From assembly GCF_910592395.1 (NCBI RefSeq), contig NC_088313.1, positions 11,568,937 to 11,632,936 on the forward strand: a DNA stretch of 64,000 bases. The letters run 5' to 3'. The position numbers were made by a program, and so were the translations under genes. The DNA is from Lineus longissimus. Lineage: Eukaryota > Nemertea > Pilidiophora > Heteronemertea > Lineidae. Shown here piece after piece: positions 36,501 to 45,475 of the stretch. How positions within the stretch are numbered: the first letter of the stretch is position 1; every line of letters starts with the position of its first letter. Under the pieces are notes generated by a model. The model saw nothing but the letters and a program-made list of their open reading frames with translations, did no database searches and was not told where the DNA came from.

Positions 36501-36827
36501 TGAAACTGCAGAAAATATTTGTGGTCTTTGTGACCAGGTTTGTGTAAGAGACGAACTTCATTATTTTATTACGTGTCCGTATTTCCGTCACATGCGAGTA
36601 AGGTTGTTTCCAAACTTAAAAGAATTACCTCAGGTTTTTTTTATCATGAATTTTTCCATCGCATTATGACTAAATGTTCCCGGGTAAACTTAGACAATAT
36701 TCATAGTTTTTGTAAAGAATTCATCAGCTTGGTCCACCATATGTAAATGTTAAATCATGTAACCTCTTATACCCGAAAGGGTTTTTTGGAGAGAAATAAA
36801 TTATGTTATGTTATGTTATGTTATGTT
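33524..36827 (+). mobile_element. 5'-truncated non-LTR retrotransposon, young insertion
   Basis: The LINE is inserted in the left arm of a foldback element. ATGTATTG occurs at both edges (33516-33523 and 36828-36835), an 8-bp target duplication that merges with the tail. The 3' end has AATAAA at about 36794, then about six TTATG units. The 5' end starts in the middle of the endonuclease domain, the usual result of incomplete reverse transcription. One reading frame fills almost the whole insert, so little decay has occurred. Confidence 0.85.
33532..36669 (+). CDS. LINE ORF2: partial endonuclease plus reverse transcriptase
   Basis: An open frame of 1045 codons that begins at the truncation, so its first ATG is not the native start. 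The endonuclease part keeps GVVYIPPENSRY, GGDFNAHTG (residues 76-84) and SDKHCPV. RT has KASGVDGI, ENYRGITLLSCLGK, FIDFKQAFD (motif A, aspartate near 561), GVRQGENMSPLLFAL (motif B) and LLYADDMIL (motif C, near 674). A cysteine-histidine cluster CGLCDQV...HYFITC lies near the end. The frame stops at 36669, but an eight-T run at 36635-36642 probably caused a one-base slip: the next frame continues with FYHEFF to a stop at 36746. It is a non-LTR element of the Jockey/CR1/I assemblage; the clade is not settled. Confidence 0.9.
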   Translation: MKNELTEFCEAVNSEHQHIQWCKIDKKCLSLDKDLLCGVVYIPPENSRYSSIDLFDKLESDIVDLNARYDCYFCIGGDFNAHTGESPDFVLETDLSREEFALSDRVSQDVKRVCNYGNRLLELCSGLGINIVNGRSGQDEGVGKTTCADCSVIDYFLLTTDLFSFVQDFFVGDFNGMFSDKHCPVSLVCNWCGDYRNEQNLAIESDEVVPKPWCDEKKDVFMQHLDRRVIDEITKWTQDVGTGDLTVDQIDNVLEKYQSVLIGSAVETFGVKGNNRRHRPDILKRKPWYNEECRLQKSAFNRARKRFRTVKSHANRTQMKNERKQYKKLLKTSLHRYNLSRIEDLKQLKDHESHKFWKMLNVRGNEQDRIPDNMLDTLQNHFKELNAGNVADERFEMTTEQINRGDEVLNRQIERGEILTQIRKLKRRKASGVDGITNELIINTGEYLIDFYYNLFNRILDSGCIPTNWINGIIKPIYKKKGDRTKGENYRGITLLSCLGKLFTAILNSRLDEYVNLHEVLGEEQTGFRSGYSTMDNVFVLKCLIDLYLSKGKRLYVVFIDFKQAFDKIWRLGLWRKLIGNGINGKILNVMVNMYDKAKSCVQINNNRSDYFPCSIGVRQGENMSPLLFALYLNDFEIFLNDHGFNGPSDLHINSRCEFLDNLEIFLKLAILLYADDMILMADDPNELQNALNLLHDYCEEWHLIVNIKKTKAMIFSRGKLRVNIPEFRYNGGRVELVDHFTYLGVTFSYNGNFARAIKDRYNKGMKAMFGVLRACRRLSLTVELSLDIFDKVVTPVLLYGSEVWGNQNTELLDRVQVKFCKYLLRLPLRTPTVMVMGELGRHSLKIHIAVRMLSFWNRLRIGKTDKWAYIFYNITREHLDKGYLNQGWCKSVKTVLDGCGLTQIWYTPEVLSLRELKIVVEQIMRDQCEQLWRNEVNNDFRCIIYRMFKHNLNMEPYVKKLPLYQTVSICKFRTGSIKFPETVTRMYRNETAENICGLCDQVCVRDELHYFITCPYFRHMRVRLFPNLKELPQVFFIMNFSIAL

Positions 36828-37367
36828 ATGTATTGTCGTGTTTTCAGCTTTTTGTTAATAACTCAAATAGACGTTTGGTGTCGCTTTTCAAATAGACATA
36901 CACTCAAATAGACGTTTGGTGGCGCTCGTATCTCAAATAAACATATGAATTGCCGCACGCCAGCGCCACACAACGTATATTTGGGGAACTTCCATTTTTA
37001 CGGAAAAGCGACACCAAACGTCTATTTTAGTTATTAACAAAAAGCTGAAAACACGACAATATATGTTTATTTGAGATACGAGCGACTCCAAACGTCTATT
37101 TGAGTGTATGTCTATTTGAAAAGCGTCACCCAACGTCTATTTGAGTTGTTAACAAAAAGCTGAAAACACGACAATATATCTTTATTAGAGATACGAGCGC
37201 CACCAAACGTCTATTTGAGTGTATGTCTATTTGAGATACGACACAATATGTTTATTTCAGGTACGTCTCCGTTAAAACGAGCGCCACAAAACGTCTATTC
37301 GAGTCATAACACGACATAAAATGTCTATTTGAGACAACCTCTATTTATGCGGAAATAACCGCCCATA

Positions 37368-37945
37368 CAGGCCGGTTCGGTGTTTCTTCATCTAGATAAT
37401 GTTGACGATCTCCAGTCAGAGTGATTACAGATTACACTAAAATTAGTACCGTTACACTTTGTTTATGTATGAACACATCTTTTAATTGGTAATGCTTTCC
37501 CGAAACATGCTCGGGACCTCTGAAACTACTTTGTGTTGTTTATTGGCTCTTGTGGCAACTTATTATCATTTAGATTGGAAACCCATTGCACCGATGTCTA
37601 GATGTCAGCCAAATTTGATGACAGCAACAGGTTTTCTTATAAAGCAGTATCCCTATCATATGCATGATAAACGGTTCAGGTGGAGTACGGGCAAGAACAT
37701 TAACGACAGACAGGCGAAAGTCTATCTCTGATCAAATATAAAGCATTCCTTGGATTAGCTAACTCCTTGAAAGACTTGCAACTCGCCATCACTTTACTGA
37801 AGAGACGGTAGACCAATTATAGGGCACTGGTATTAATGACGACCTGCAAAGAGGACCAAGGGGCGCGCTAAATGAGCTGGTAGCTAGAACTGACAGGCGA
37901 GAGTGCCACAGCAAATACGGTTTCAGTCCACTTAATTAGTGTGAC
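37368..37945. other. No gene recognised
   Basis: No supported gene in this stretch. Confidence 0.4.
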
Positions 37946-38617
37946 CAGTGTTGGGATTCGGACAGTGTCAGCAAGTCACTGTCCATTATGGTTACCACAG
38001 CGTTCGCAGACGACAATAACAAATTTGCAAAAATCCTGTTCTATGGCTCTCGACGTGGTTTTTTGGTAGATATTTCTAGATGATAACTTTCACACATTTG
38101 TTGATAGATTTGCAACGGTGTAGCTGTCCTGAATGAATAGAGAAAACAGTGTTTTTGTAGTCCTATGCCTAATTCAGGGTACAAATTGCGCTTATTTCGA
38201 CCATAGCTGCAAGTTGTCAAGATTATTGCATGTGTTGTGCTGTGTAGCACAAACACCAGAATAGGCAGATATGATCACAATCACTTGGCTTAAAGTGTTC
38301 TATAAAGTGACTTAAAATGCAATATAAGACTGTCCGCTATGGTTACTTTCATGCACTGCAATGACTGTCCGCTATGGTTACACTTGTACAGTCATGACAG
38401 TGACACATGTAACCATAAGCGCATTTCGTACCCTGAATTAGGCACAGGTCTACACAAATTCTGTTTTATCTTCTTATTTAAGACAGGTAAATCAATATAA
38501 ACCTATTATATTGATTATTCACTGTTGAATCTGCCGGACTTATCAAATCTGTTTATATTGTCATCTGCTAGCCCTGTTGGACAGTGACATGCTGAAACTG
38601 TCCGAATCCCCACACTG
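37946..38617. mobile_element. TIR element, 672 bp, non-coding
   Basis: The ends are inverted copies beginning CAGTGT, then GGGATTCGGACAGT and TCACTGTCC, about 45 bp in all with few mismatches. A second inner pair (GCCTAATTCAGGGTAC and its complement near 38445) gives a nested palindrome. The word TGTCCGCTATGGTTAC recurs inside (38330, 38365). The target duplication is not clear; the flanks GTGTGAC and ATGAGAC agree at 5 of 7. No transposase is found. Confidence 0.65.
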
Positions 38618-39078
38618 ATGAGACTAGTACTGTTCCGGTATTAATAGGTCTGTCTCATGATAGAACGTTAGGGACAGACGGGAACCTAAGAAGTACCTAA
38701 TTCAACGTACCATGCTTGTTAACTTTGATGCTATTGGTTACAAGAGCATTACCACCAGGGCTGCGCTGCTGTGATGAATACATATGTAAGGTCCTTCTTC
38801 TGATTGGTGGTCACCAAAGCACATTAGGAACGCCCACCTATACATACAATAGCTTTTTGACAACGTGCGTTGGTTAACTGTCAATGAAGGGAAATCGATG
38901 TTACCGATGTTACCGAATAGGCCTTGTTATATACAAGCGGTCAATTATTGATAAAAGCCTGGTTGGCTCGTATTAACCAAATTGAGTGTCTTTTTATTAT
39001 CTAAGCAGTTACTATGCAAAAGAAACCGGTCCATTGTTGGACTGTGGCTGAGTAACAGTAACAAGTTATGACTATGAT

Positions 39079-39402
39079 ATGGGTCTAGTTTTAGCGCGGT
39101 TTTTAGTACAGTGTTGTCGAAGTGAACGAACAGTCATGTGTGATAGAGTGCTTGTTGGCATGGAGGAGATGGCCCTTCTCCGGGAAGGGTACCAGCGACA
39201 TAGAAATAATTATGTTCGCATTCTAGGCCACATCCGGAAAAATGTCAACCGTTTGCCGAAACGCACAAGCGCACTATACGCTAGGCGAACCGCAAAACAA
39301 CTCCGACAAAAGATAAGAGAAGTTATTGCAAGAGAAATTGCTGAGTTAGTACATGTATCGTACCCCCCTCCACAAACGCACCCGCACCCCACACAACAGT
39401 AG
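39079..39402 (+). CDS. Small basic protein inside a Harbinger element, unrecognised
   Basis: This is an open frame of 107 codons with many arginines and lysines, including YQRHRNNYVRILGHIRKNVN and RRTAKQLRQKIREVIARE, and a histidine/proline tail. A helix-rich, basic make-up would suit a nucleic-acid-binding partner, and Harbinger elements usually carry a second gene for a SANT/Myb-like protein. I do not see the conserved tryptophans of a SANT domain, so this is only a possibility. Its 3' end overlaps the broken end of the opposing transposase frame. Confidence 0.35.
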   Translation: MGLVLARFLVQCCRSERTVMCDRVLVGMEEMALLREGYQRHRNNYVRILGHIRKNVNRLPKRTSALYARRTAKQLRQKIREVIAREIAELVHVSYPPPQTHPHPTQQ

Positions 39403-39419
39403 CACAGTAACAAAGGGGC

Positions 39420-40105
39420 CACTTTCATATACCGATTTTTCAAGGGGAGCACAACTCATTCCACAATTGTCGATAATGACCTGAGTGCTGATACAATATT
39501 TGTGGACATGGCCACTGTAGAACAGGTGGGGATCCTCAGTTTCTGGGATCTCGATTGCGTGTACCGTTCCATCAATCGCCCCAACAGCATCTGGAATAGT
39601 ATCCCAGTTGCCCCGCAGTTGTTCCCACTCTTCATCGGTCGGCCATGTTATACCGTCTTGAAAATAAGTCCACAAAACATCTGCATAAAATAAAGTTCCC
39701 TGCAAACAGATTGCTTGCTGATATCAAACATTGCACTCATCGCAACAATGTCCGGATATTTCTTGATCCAATAGAAAAAAAGTAGTAAACGGTTCTCCAT
39801 CGACAGCAAATGATCTCGGTACCGTCCTGGCCCGTTTTCCAGAAGGGGCGTCCTCTACGAGGTGTTGGAAGGGGCCACTGTCTCACCTGATAGATACCAA
39901 AAGTCTATCTGGTGGTTTCTAATCCTGGTAAAGACGTCGTTACCACCGTATGGACCATTTGGTTGATTGGTGAGAACTTCATCAAGTCTTGGAGGCAACG
40001 GAGGCGGACGCACTTCTAAATTCTGAAATGCTGGTGTAAGCAAAACTGCTGGCGGTGGTATGGGCGGCGGAGCAGCGAACAAAAACATCCTAATTCTCTC
40101 CATGG
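39420..40105 (-). pseudogene. HARBI1-like Harbinger nuclease, truncated
   Basis: Reading down the minus strand from about 40105: a proline-rich start beginning MERIRMFLFAAPPP, DEVLTNQPNG, then RNHQIDFWYLSGETVA. After a stop and frame change come SMENRLLLFFYWIKKYPDI and FDISKQSVCREL. After a second frame change (near 39705) come GAIDGTVHAIEIPE, with the first catalytic aspartate, and HKYCISTQVIIDNCG. The later catalytic aspartate and glutamate regions are absent; the sequence departs from the family near 39430. It is an internally deleted pseudogene with at least two shifts. Confidence 0.75.
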
Positions 40106-40481
40106 TGAAAGTAGCGTGAGGCCAAGCGACTGCTGGCCAACACAAACCATGGCAATTAAATGTTATCAATAATCAATTCAATTTCGGACAAAGGAATGAT
40201 ATTTTATTGACCATTTTCAATGCGTGTCACCACAGGGATAAGGCTGGACGCATAATAAAGGAAAATTACATGAACCTTCCCATATGGGCGGTCTATTGCC
40301 ATTGAATGCAATTATCCAGTGCAAAGATCATTGTTACATGGCCGGCCTCATTCAGAACTTGGAACGCAAACGTACTCCTCGTGACATGTGAAGGCCTATT
40401 AGATTGATCCTACTACGCGTCCATGGACGTTGATTTTGGTTCCCGTCCGTCCCTAACGTTCTGTTATGAGACAGACCTAAT

Positions 40482-41606
40482 GTGACTCAACATATTTCGA
40501 ACGGAACGTTATAAACATGCAGGAATTACATAAAATAAAATAAGTACAAACTGATGCATAGCATCCACTCCATACCGAGGTTGTATTTTTGTTGTCTCCA
40601 TGACAAGAAATGATCAAAATCGCATAAAAGACAATTTACCTGGGATGGTTGGATTAGTTAATAAATGAGTCTCTAAAATGAACACCTGCTTTCGATTACG
40701 CACGATGCCTTGCGGGTGAAAGATTTCGCAGTTGACCATTTCTTACAATTATGGTATTTTTCAGTAATCAAATTGTGTGGATCGTGCAAAATTTGAGGAG
40801 TAATCAAGTTCGCCTCAAACTTCGTCTACCATGAACATTATAGACTGTTTCTTACACACGGCATTGATGGTCTAGGTTGACCACCCTGACTCGGTATAAG
40901 GTAACTAAAAGATGTATTTATGCGGATTTCTGTTTCTATGGAATGCGGCAATGACACTGAAGTAGGTTGTAGTTGCTCAATCCATTCACCTGATTGGAAT
41001 CGAAATGGACTCGGATGACTTTCGAGTGGCCACTAATGACGGTAACGAGTTGCTTCGTTCGCCAAATTAAAACCGTCAGCTAAATGGAATGCTTTAGAGA
41101 TGAGTAATTTTGTCTGGGAATTTTCATTTTCTTAATTGCAGGAACAATTGTGTGGCGGATACAACGACTCGGATAGACGAATAGGCGCGCATGATCGGCT
41201 GAGAATCCTCAGATCACCAAATATGCAGTGCCAACCAATCTGACTAATCGGAAGGGACAGCATTTCGACAAAATTCATGAAGCTTGCTGATGAATGGACT
41301 TCGCTTGTATAAATTATTGTTTGACGCGCGTAGTTTCGGGGCCGAGGACCGGGAATTTCTGAGCATTGATCGCTAATTAACCTCTCAATCATCAAACAGA
41401 GAACAAGCCATGGCTGTCAATTTTGATAAATAAATCAGCGAGGCACTGCCTGTCATAGTAACGGACAGTTAACCCTCACAAGATCTAGACCGATGGAAGT
41501 TCAGATTGACTCAAAAAGTCTCAAAAAGGGACGCTATATGCAATTTGATTCGGCCGCGGACATGCCGGACGATAGCATGTCAGAATCCGTCTGTACTATA
41601 CTTGGG
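40482..41606. other. No gene recognised
   Basis: No supported gene. A minus-strand open frame at 41132-41395 has no recognised motif. Confidence 0.4.
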
Positions 41607-41837
41607 TTTGCTAGGAGCAAACTCGTACAGGAGAACCTGCTAAGCATATTTTGCATGTTTCCATAGGGCTAAGTACTGTAGTATTTGCTAGGAGCAAACT
41701 CGTATAGGAGAACCTGCTAAGCGTATTTTGCATGTTTCCATAGGGCTAAGTACTGTAGTATTTGCTAGGAGCGAACTCGTATAGGAGAACCTGCTAAGCA
41801 TATTTTGCATGTTTCCATAGGGCTAAGTACTGTAGTA
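41607..41837. repeat. Three tandem copies of a 77-bp unit
   Basis: Units start at 41607, 41684 and 41761 with TTTGCTAGGAGC and run through GGAGAACCTGCTAAGC and CATAGGGCTAAGTACTGTAG. By eye each differs from the others by only a few bases, so the triplication is recent. No open frame spans it. Confidence 0.9.
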
Positions 41838-42600
41838 TTCCTGTCACTTATGACTCTGACCAGCCAATTATAAGCTGAGCAATTGGCTTGATGTACTTGA
41901 CCAACTGAATTTGTCAACTTTTGTTACGTACCGATGGGTTTTGAGATGAATGAGTTGTTAACCCTAGAGAACCCTGATATACATCTCGCAGTAGGACAAA
42001 CTGCACATTTAAGTATTTTATTCAGTTTGTTTTGGGGGGCCTTATGACAATTCAATATCAGTTTGGGGTATATTTTGACATTAACACGGATTTAAGGATG
42101 GGTCGTATATGACCCCTAGGCTGTTTCACCCTTTAGTTTAGAGTACCTGAATATTTACAGAGAAGCCTCATAATCTGACGAAGTATTTCCTTGGATTCAC
42201 CTATGGCACATCTATTGTGCGCTTCCAACAAAAATATCTATAAAATATAGATCACAAAAGGGTACCTAGTTATTTCAATGTATTTTTTTAGTTCCGACCT
42301 TTACCTTCCCATTCTCCATAAAGTATCAATGTTGGCCGATTAGATTAGAGTTAATTAGCTTTTAATTAGATGTCATAACTTGAGTTTTGGCCAGTCCTGC
42401 AGACTTTACTATGCGACAAATCACATCGGGGCATGGTGCATGCAGGTGCTATCCGTTTTTTTCTAAACATACATTCCATTTAATTGGTATAAACGAATTA
42501 AGAGACTATCCATGAATAGACCATGCAAAATCGGCAAAAAGTGATAAGGTGTGTGTCTGGGGTAAACAGGTCTTGCTCAACTTTTTACCAGAGGTTGGTC
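41838..42600. other. No gene recognised
   Basis: AT-rich sequence with no supported gene. Confidence 0.4.
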
Positions 42601-42905
42601 TTAAAGGCCATATATCAAGGTTTTTTGCCATTTTCTGCTGTAAGACGATTTCAAAAGTGTACCTAACACTTTATACAATACAGAAAACCAAATGCAATTA
42701 GCTCCATCCATTTTGAAGATATAGCCAATTATGTGTTTGACAACTTGATTACCTAATCAGGCTAGCAACTGGCTTGTTAGAGCCAGGCGGCGGGTTCAGC
42801 AAAAGTTGTGATGTAGATCAGGTCATCTGTACATGTCATGCAATCATAAAAGCAGGAGGGCCTTAATTAATTATGCACACCTGGAAGTAATGTGTTTCAT
42901 TCACT

Positions 42906-43188
42906 ATGGTGTATTGTGTGGCTCCGAATTGTGTCAAGGATAGCACAAAGAACAATCGAATGACGGATGGGACCCATTTTCATGAATTTCCAAAGCCAGT
43001 TGAACGAGAGAGGAGGAAGCTGTGGATTCGGAAGTGCAAACGTTTGGAAGCCTGGGCCTTCGGCCAAACTTTGCAGTGATCACTTTATCGATACGGATTA
43101 TCACATGAAGCCGGATATCTGCATCCAACTGAATATTAAATGCCACTTTGCTAAAAACAGCTGTTCCAACCATGTCAATTGCATTTAA
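42906..43188 (+). pseudogene. THAP zinc-finger fragment, copy 1 (8-bp deletion)
   Basis: From the ATG the frame reads MVYCVAPNC, then GTHFHEFPKP and RRKLWIRKCKR. This is the C2CH THAP pattern: paired N-terminal cysteines, HEFPKP and the conserved tryptophan. Compared with the other copy, 8 bp are missing near 43050. The remaining THAP part (KLCSDHFIDTDY, with the last cysteine and histidine) is therefore pushed into another frame. THAP domains bind DNA in P-element and Kolobok transposases. Confidence 0.75.
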
Positions 43189-43589
43189 TGCCCGAGGCTG
43201 CTGAGGTCGGTTGTTATACATAATGTGTAGGCCCTATTGGGGCCTGTGATACCGCATAGTGTCTTCTTGTGTTCCAGCCATAGCAAGGTGACAGCGACAC
43301 AGGTCAGTGTCAGTGACAGCCACTGTCAATGACAGATTATTGTCATCTAACGTTGCACGGCATTGTATCGTCACGTCAAGATGATTGTGCATAATACCGT
43401 CACTTTTCAATAGTAGTTCAGCGTCATGACATAACTGGCGATACAACACTGACGAGGCGAAACAATATTCATATATTGTGCAACATTAGTCTGTTCAAAA
43501 ATCATACATGTTATGCATCTGCAACCGTCTATCAATGTCTTCTTTGCTATATCGGCAGGTCTGCCATGCAAATTGATTAACCACAAATG

Positions 43590-43742
43590 CTAATCACTTT
43601 CGTCCGAATGATAACTCTCATTATGATCTAGTGATATTAATGGCTCGAACATGTACGGCTCAACGTTTAAATATCCTTCTGTATCGACCAAAACATCCTC
43701 AAATTCACTGCTCTTACTCTCTGAACTGTATGCGGAAGCCAT
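43590..43742 (-). CDS. 50-residue acidic ORF at the Kolobok right end, copy 1
   Basis: An ATG at 43742 opens a frame with MASAYSSESKSSEFEDVLVD and then VEPYMFEPLISLDH, ending in acidic serine-rich sequence before TAG. The same frame is intact in the other copy with several amino-acid changes and no stops. The EPYMFEP phrase recalls the start of invertebrate P2X7-tail-like proteins, but the match is too short to assign. It may be a first exon of a second element gene, transcribed toward the THAP exon. Confidence 0.45.
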   Translation of the reverse strand: MASAYSSESKSSEFEDVLVDTEGYLNVEPYMFEPLISLDHNESYHSDESD

Positions 43743-43982
43743 CTTGCTTTGTTCTGACTGACCTGATCTACGTCATCAAAAAATCCCTAGCAGCCACATG
43801 TGGAACTAATCTAAAGTTGTGTGTGGTGGGAAATTCAAATAGTTTAAAATTGAAAATTTGAAATAACTAAATAATGACTTTATTATTAGAATTTGTTTAA
43901 TGTCTGGGATCTTGTTTTTTTAACCCTCAACATATTTCATGAGTATCAAGCATGTTTTCAAACCTTGATATATGGCCTTTAA

Positions 43983-44737
43983 GGCAGGATGACGACAGGT
44001 AAAACCATTCGATTATTGACCACACGGTTTGGGTGTAAGGGGGGTTAAAACAATTTCAATGCATTATCCATTAACAAAATAATACCAATTTTTTTTTACA
44101 AAACCTGTCTGATACTATGATTTTTTCACGTTTACACAGAGCATGAACACATTATCATCTATTGGCACAAGAACGTAGGAGCCTTGGGTGATATTTTAGT
44201 GTTTTTGTTTGCTTCCAAATATTTCAGGTAGTAAGGGTACACCGTCGTTTAAAGGTGCATTACCCTGACATCTAAAATAAACGTGTTGTATTCAAAGGCA
44301 TACATCTAGGATGCTGCAGGAATTTGGAAAATAATCTCTTTACAGAAGGAAGTTAGGGATTGTCTCTTTAAGAAACAAAAATAAACAATTTGGCATCTCA
44401 TTCTGGTTTTATGTAATTGACCGCCAAACATGTACGATAATTTGATGAATACTCAATAATCGTCCTGAAAGTATTAAGTCTCAATCCGTTCCAGTCCAGT
44501 CCATTCCGTCGATAAGGCCTACTGTGGTTCATACTGCTCTCCCAAAATAGACTGCAGTATCTGCATTTTTTGCAAAATTGAGATTTTATGCTCGGGTGAC
44601 TCTGCTCCACTCTCTCCACCTGTTGAATACTACAGAACGAATATTGTCACCCAGGTACTGAGCAAACGCTAGACCAGTTGTACAGTATCTGCAAAATGAT
44701 AATGTTAAACCAAGCGAAACAGCAGTATCTTCACTAA
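43983..44737. other. No gene recognised
   Basis: No supported gene. Confidence 0.4.
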
Positions 44738-45475
44738 AGGCCCGTGTACACTAGTAAAATATTAGCAACATTTTTACAACATTTCCAGTTGCAACAAATG
44801 TTGCAAAAATGTTGCGTAGTGTGTACAGAGCAAAACGCGTCTTACAACATGTTGTAAAATAGTTGTAAAATTGTTGCAAATTAAATGCAATGCAATTCTT
44901 TGTTGCATGTTGTAAAAATGTTGCAAACTCTTCAGCCAATCAGAAATAGGATTTGCGTCACGTGATCTACCTGAGGTCATGTGACTTGAACAAGCGGCTG
45001 GTATAGCAACTCTCAAGTGAGTGTCTTGCTTCGTAATGGGTGGTGAAACCTTTTCAAGAAGTTTCATCCATTCGCAGGAAGTTTTTGTATGATGGCTTGT
45101 TAGTCAGCCGCAACTCCTTTAACAGGCATTGATATGCCCCATGATCCACCCTCATTTTGATCCAGGGCCTGGTCCATATTCCCTTTGGTTTATTTCGCCC
45201 CCTCTTCCGCCTCTCAACAATGACAGCTAAAATTGCTGCAGAAGCACTCAAAACACATCTTCTCTCCTTGGAATCATCCATTTTCCTTTCAAAATACCTA
45301 TTTCCCTTTGTTCCCACTCAAAAGTTTGCAAGAGTTTACCAACATGTTGTAAAAATGTTGCTAATTTGTTGCTATTTTCTTGCTAGTGTACACAGGGACT
45401 TGAAGGGCTTGTTGCAAAACTGTTGTAAAAATGTTGGTAAAATGTTGCTATTATTTTACTAGTGTACACCCTGCT
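44738..45475. mobile_element. PIF/Harbinger deletion derivative
   Basis: The ends share GTGTACACTAGTAAAATA and then GCAACATTTT repeats as an inverted pair. Subterminal regions are packed with TTGTAAAAATGTTGC words in both orientations. The interior retains the 5' part of a Harbinger transposase on the minus strand. The outermost bases differ between ends, so the target duplication is uncertain. Confidence 0.65.
44960..45317 (-). pseudogene. Harbinger transposase N-terminal fragment
   Basis: From the ATG at 45317 the frame contains RRKRGRNKPKGIWTRPWIK, then GAYQCLLKELRL and YKNFLRMDETS. This is the N-terminal signature of PIF/Harbinger nucleases (a W.RPW motif, then G.Y..L..ELR). One base is lost near 45060, and the next frame continues KLLEKVSPPITKQDTHLR. 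After VAIPA the sequence leaves the family, so the helix-turn-helix and catalytic regions were deleted. Confidence 0.75.

Larger units (their letters stand above)
33330..37365. mobile_element. Foldback TIR element split by a LINE
   Basis: Outer ends read TGGGCGGTTATTTCCGC and its complement, each next to TA (33328-33329 and 37366-37367). That suggests a Tc1/mariner-like TA duplication. The arms are inverted copies built of repeated TCAAATAGACGTTTGGTG and GTATCTCAAATAAACAT modules. The left arm is 33330-33523 plus 36836-36950; the right arm is about 37000-37365; a short loop lies between. Without the LINE the element is about 0.7 kb. No transposase is present. Confidence 0.8.
38646..40478. mobile_element. 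PIF/Harbinger-type transposon, decayed
   Basis: The ends AGGTCTGTCTCATGATAGAA and the complement of the right end match over about 40 bp. AAT flanks both (38643-38645 and 40479-40481), a 3-bp duplication as in PIF/Harbinger. The minus strand holds parts of a HARBI1-like nuclease and the plus strand a small basic frame. The nuclease is frameshifted and lacks its C-terminal third. Confidence 0.8.
42605..43978. mobile_element. Kolobok-like element, copy 1
   Basis: The ends AGGCCATATATCAAGGTTT and its near complement form inverted repeats, and TTAA sits directly outside both (42601-42604 and 43979-43982). TTAA duplications with a THAP-domain protein are the mark of the Kolobok superfamily. A second copy, highly similar by eye, lies at 59221-60615. 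The plus strand carries a THAP exon near the left end and the minus strand a 50-codon frame near the right end. The catalytic transposase is absent, so this is a non-autonomous deletion derivative. Confidence 0.8.
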
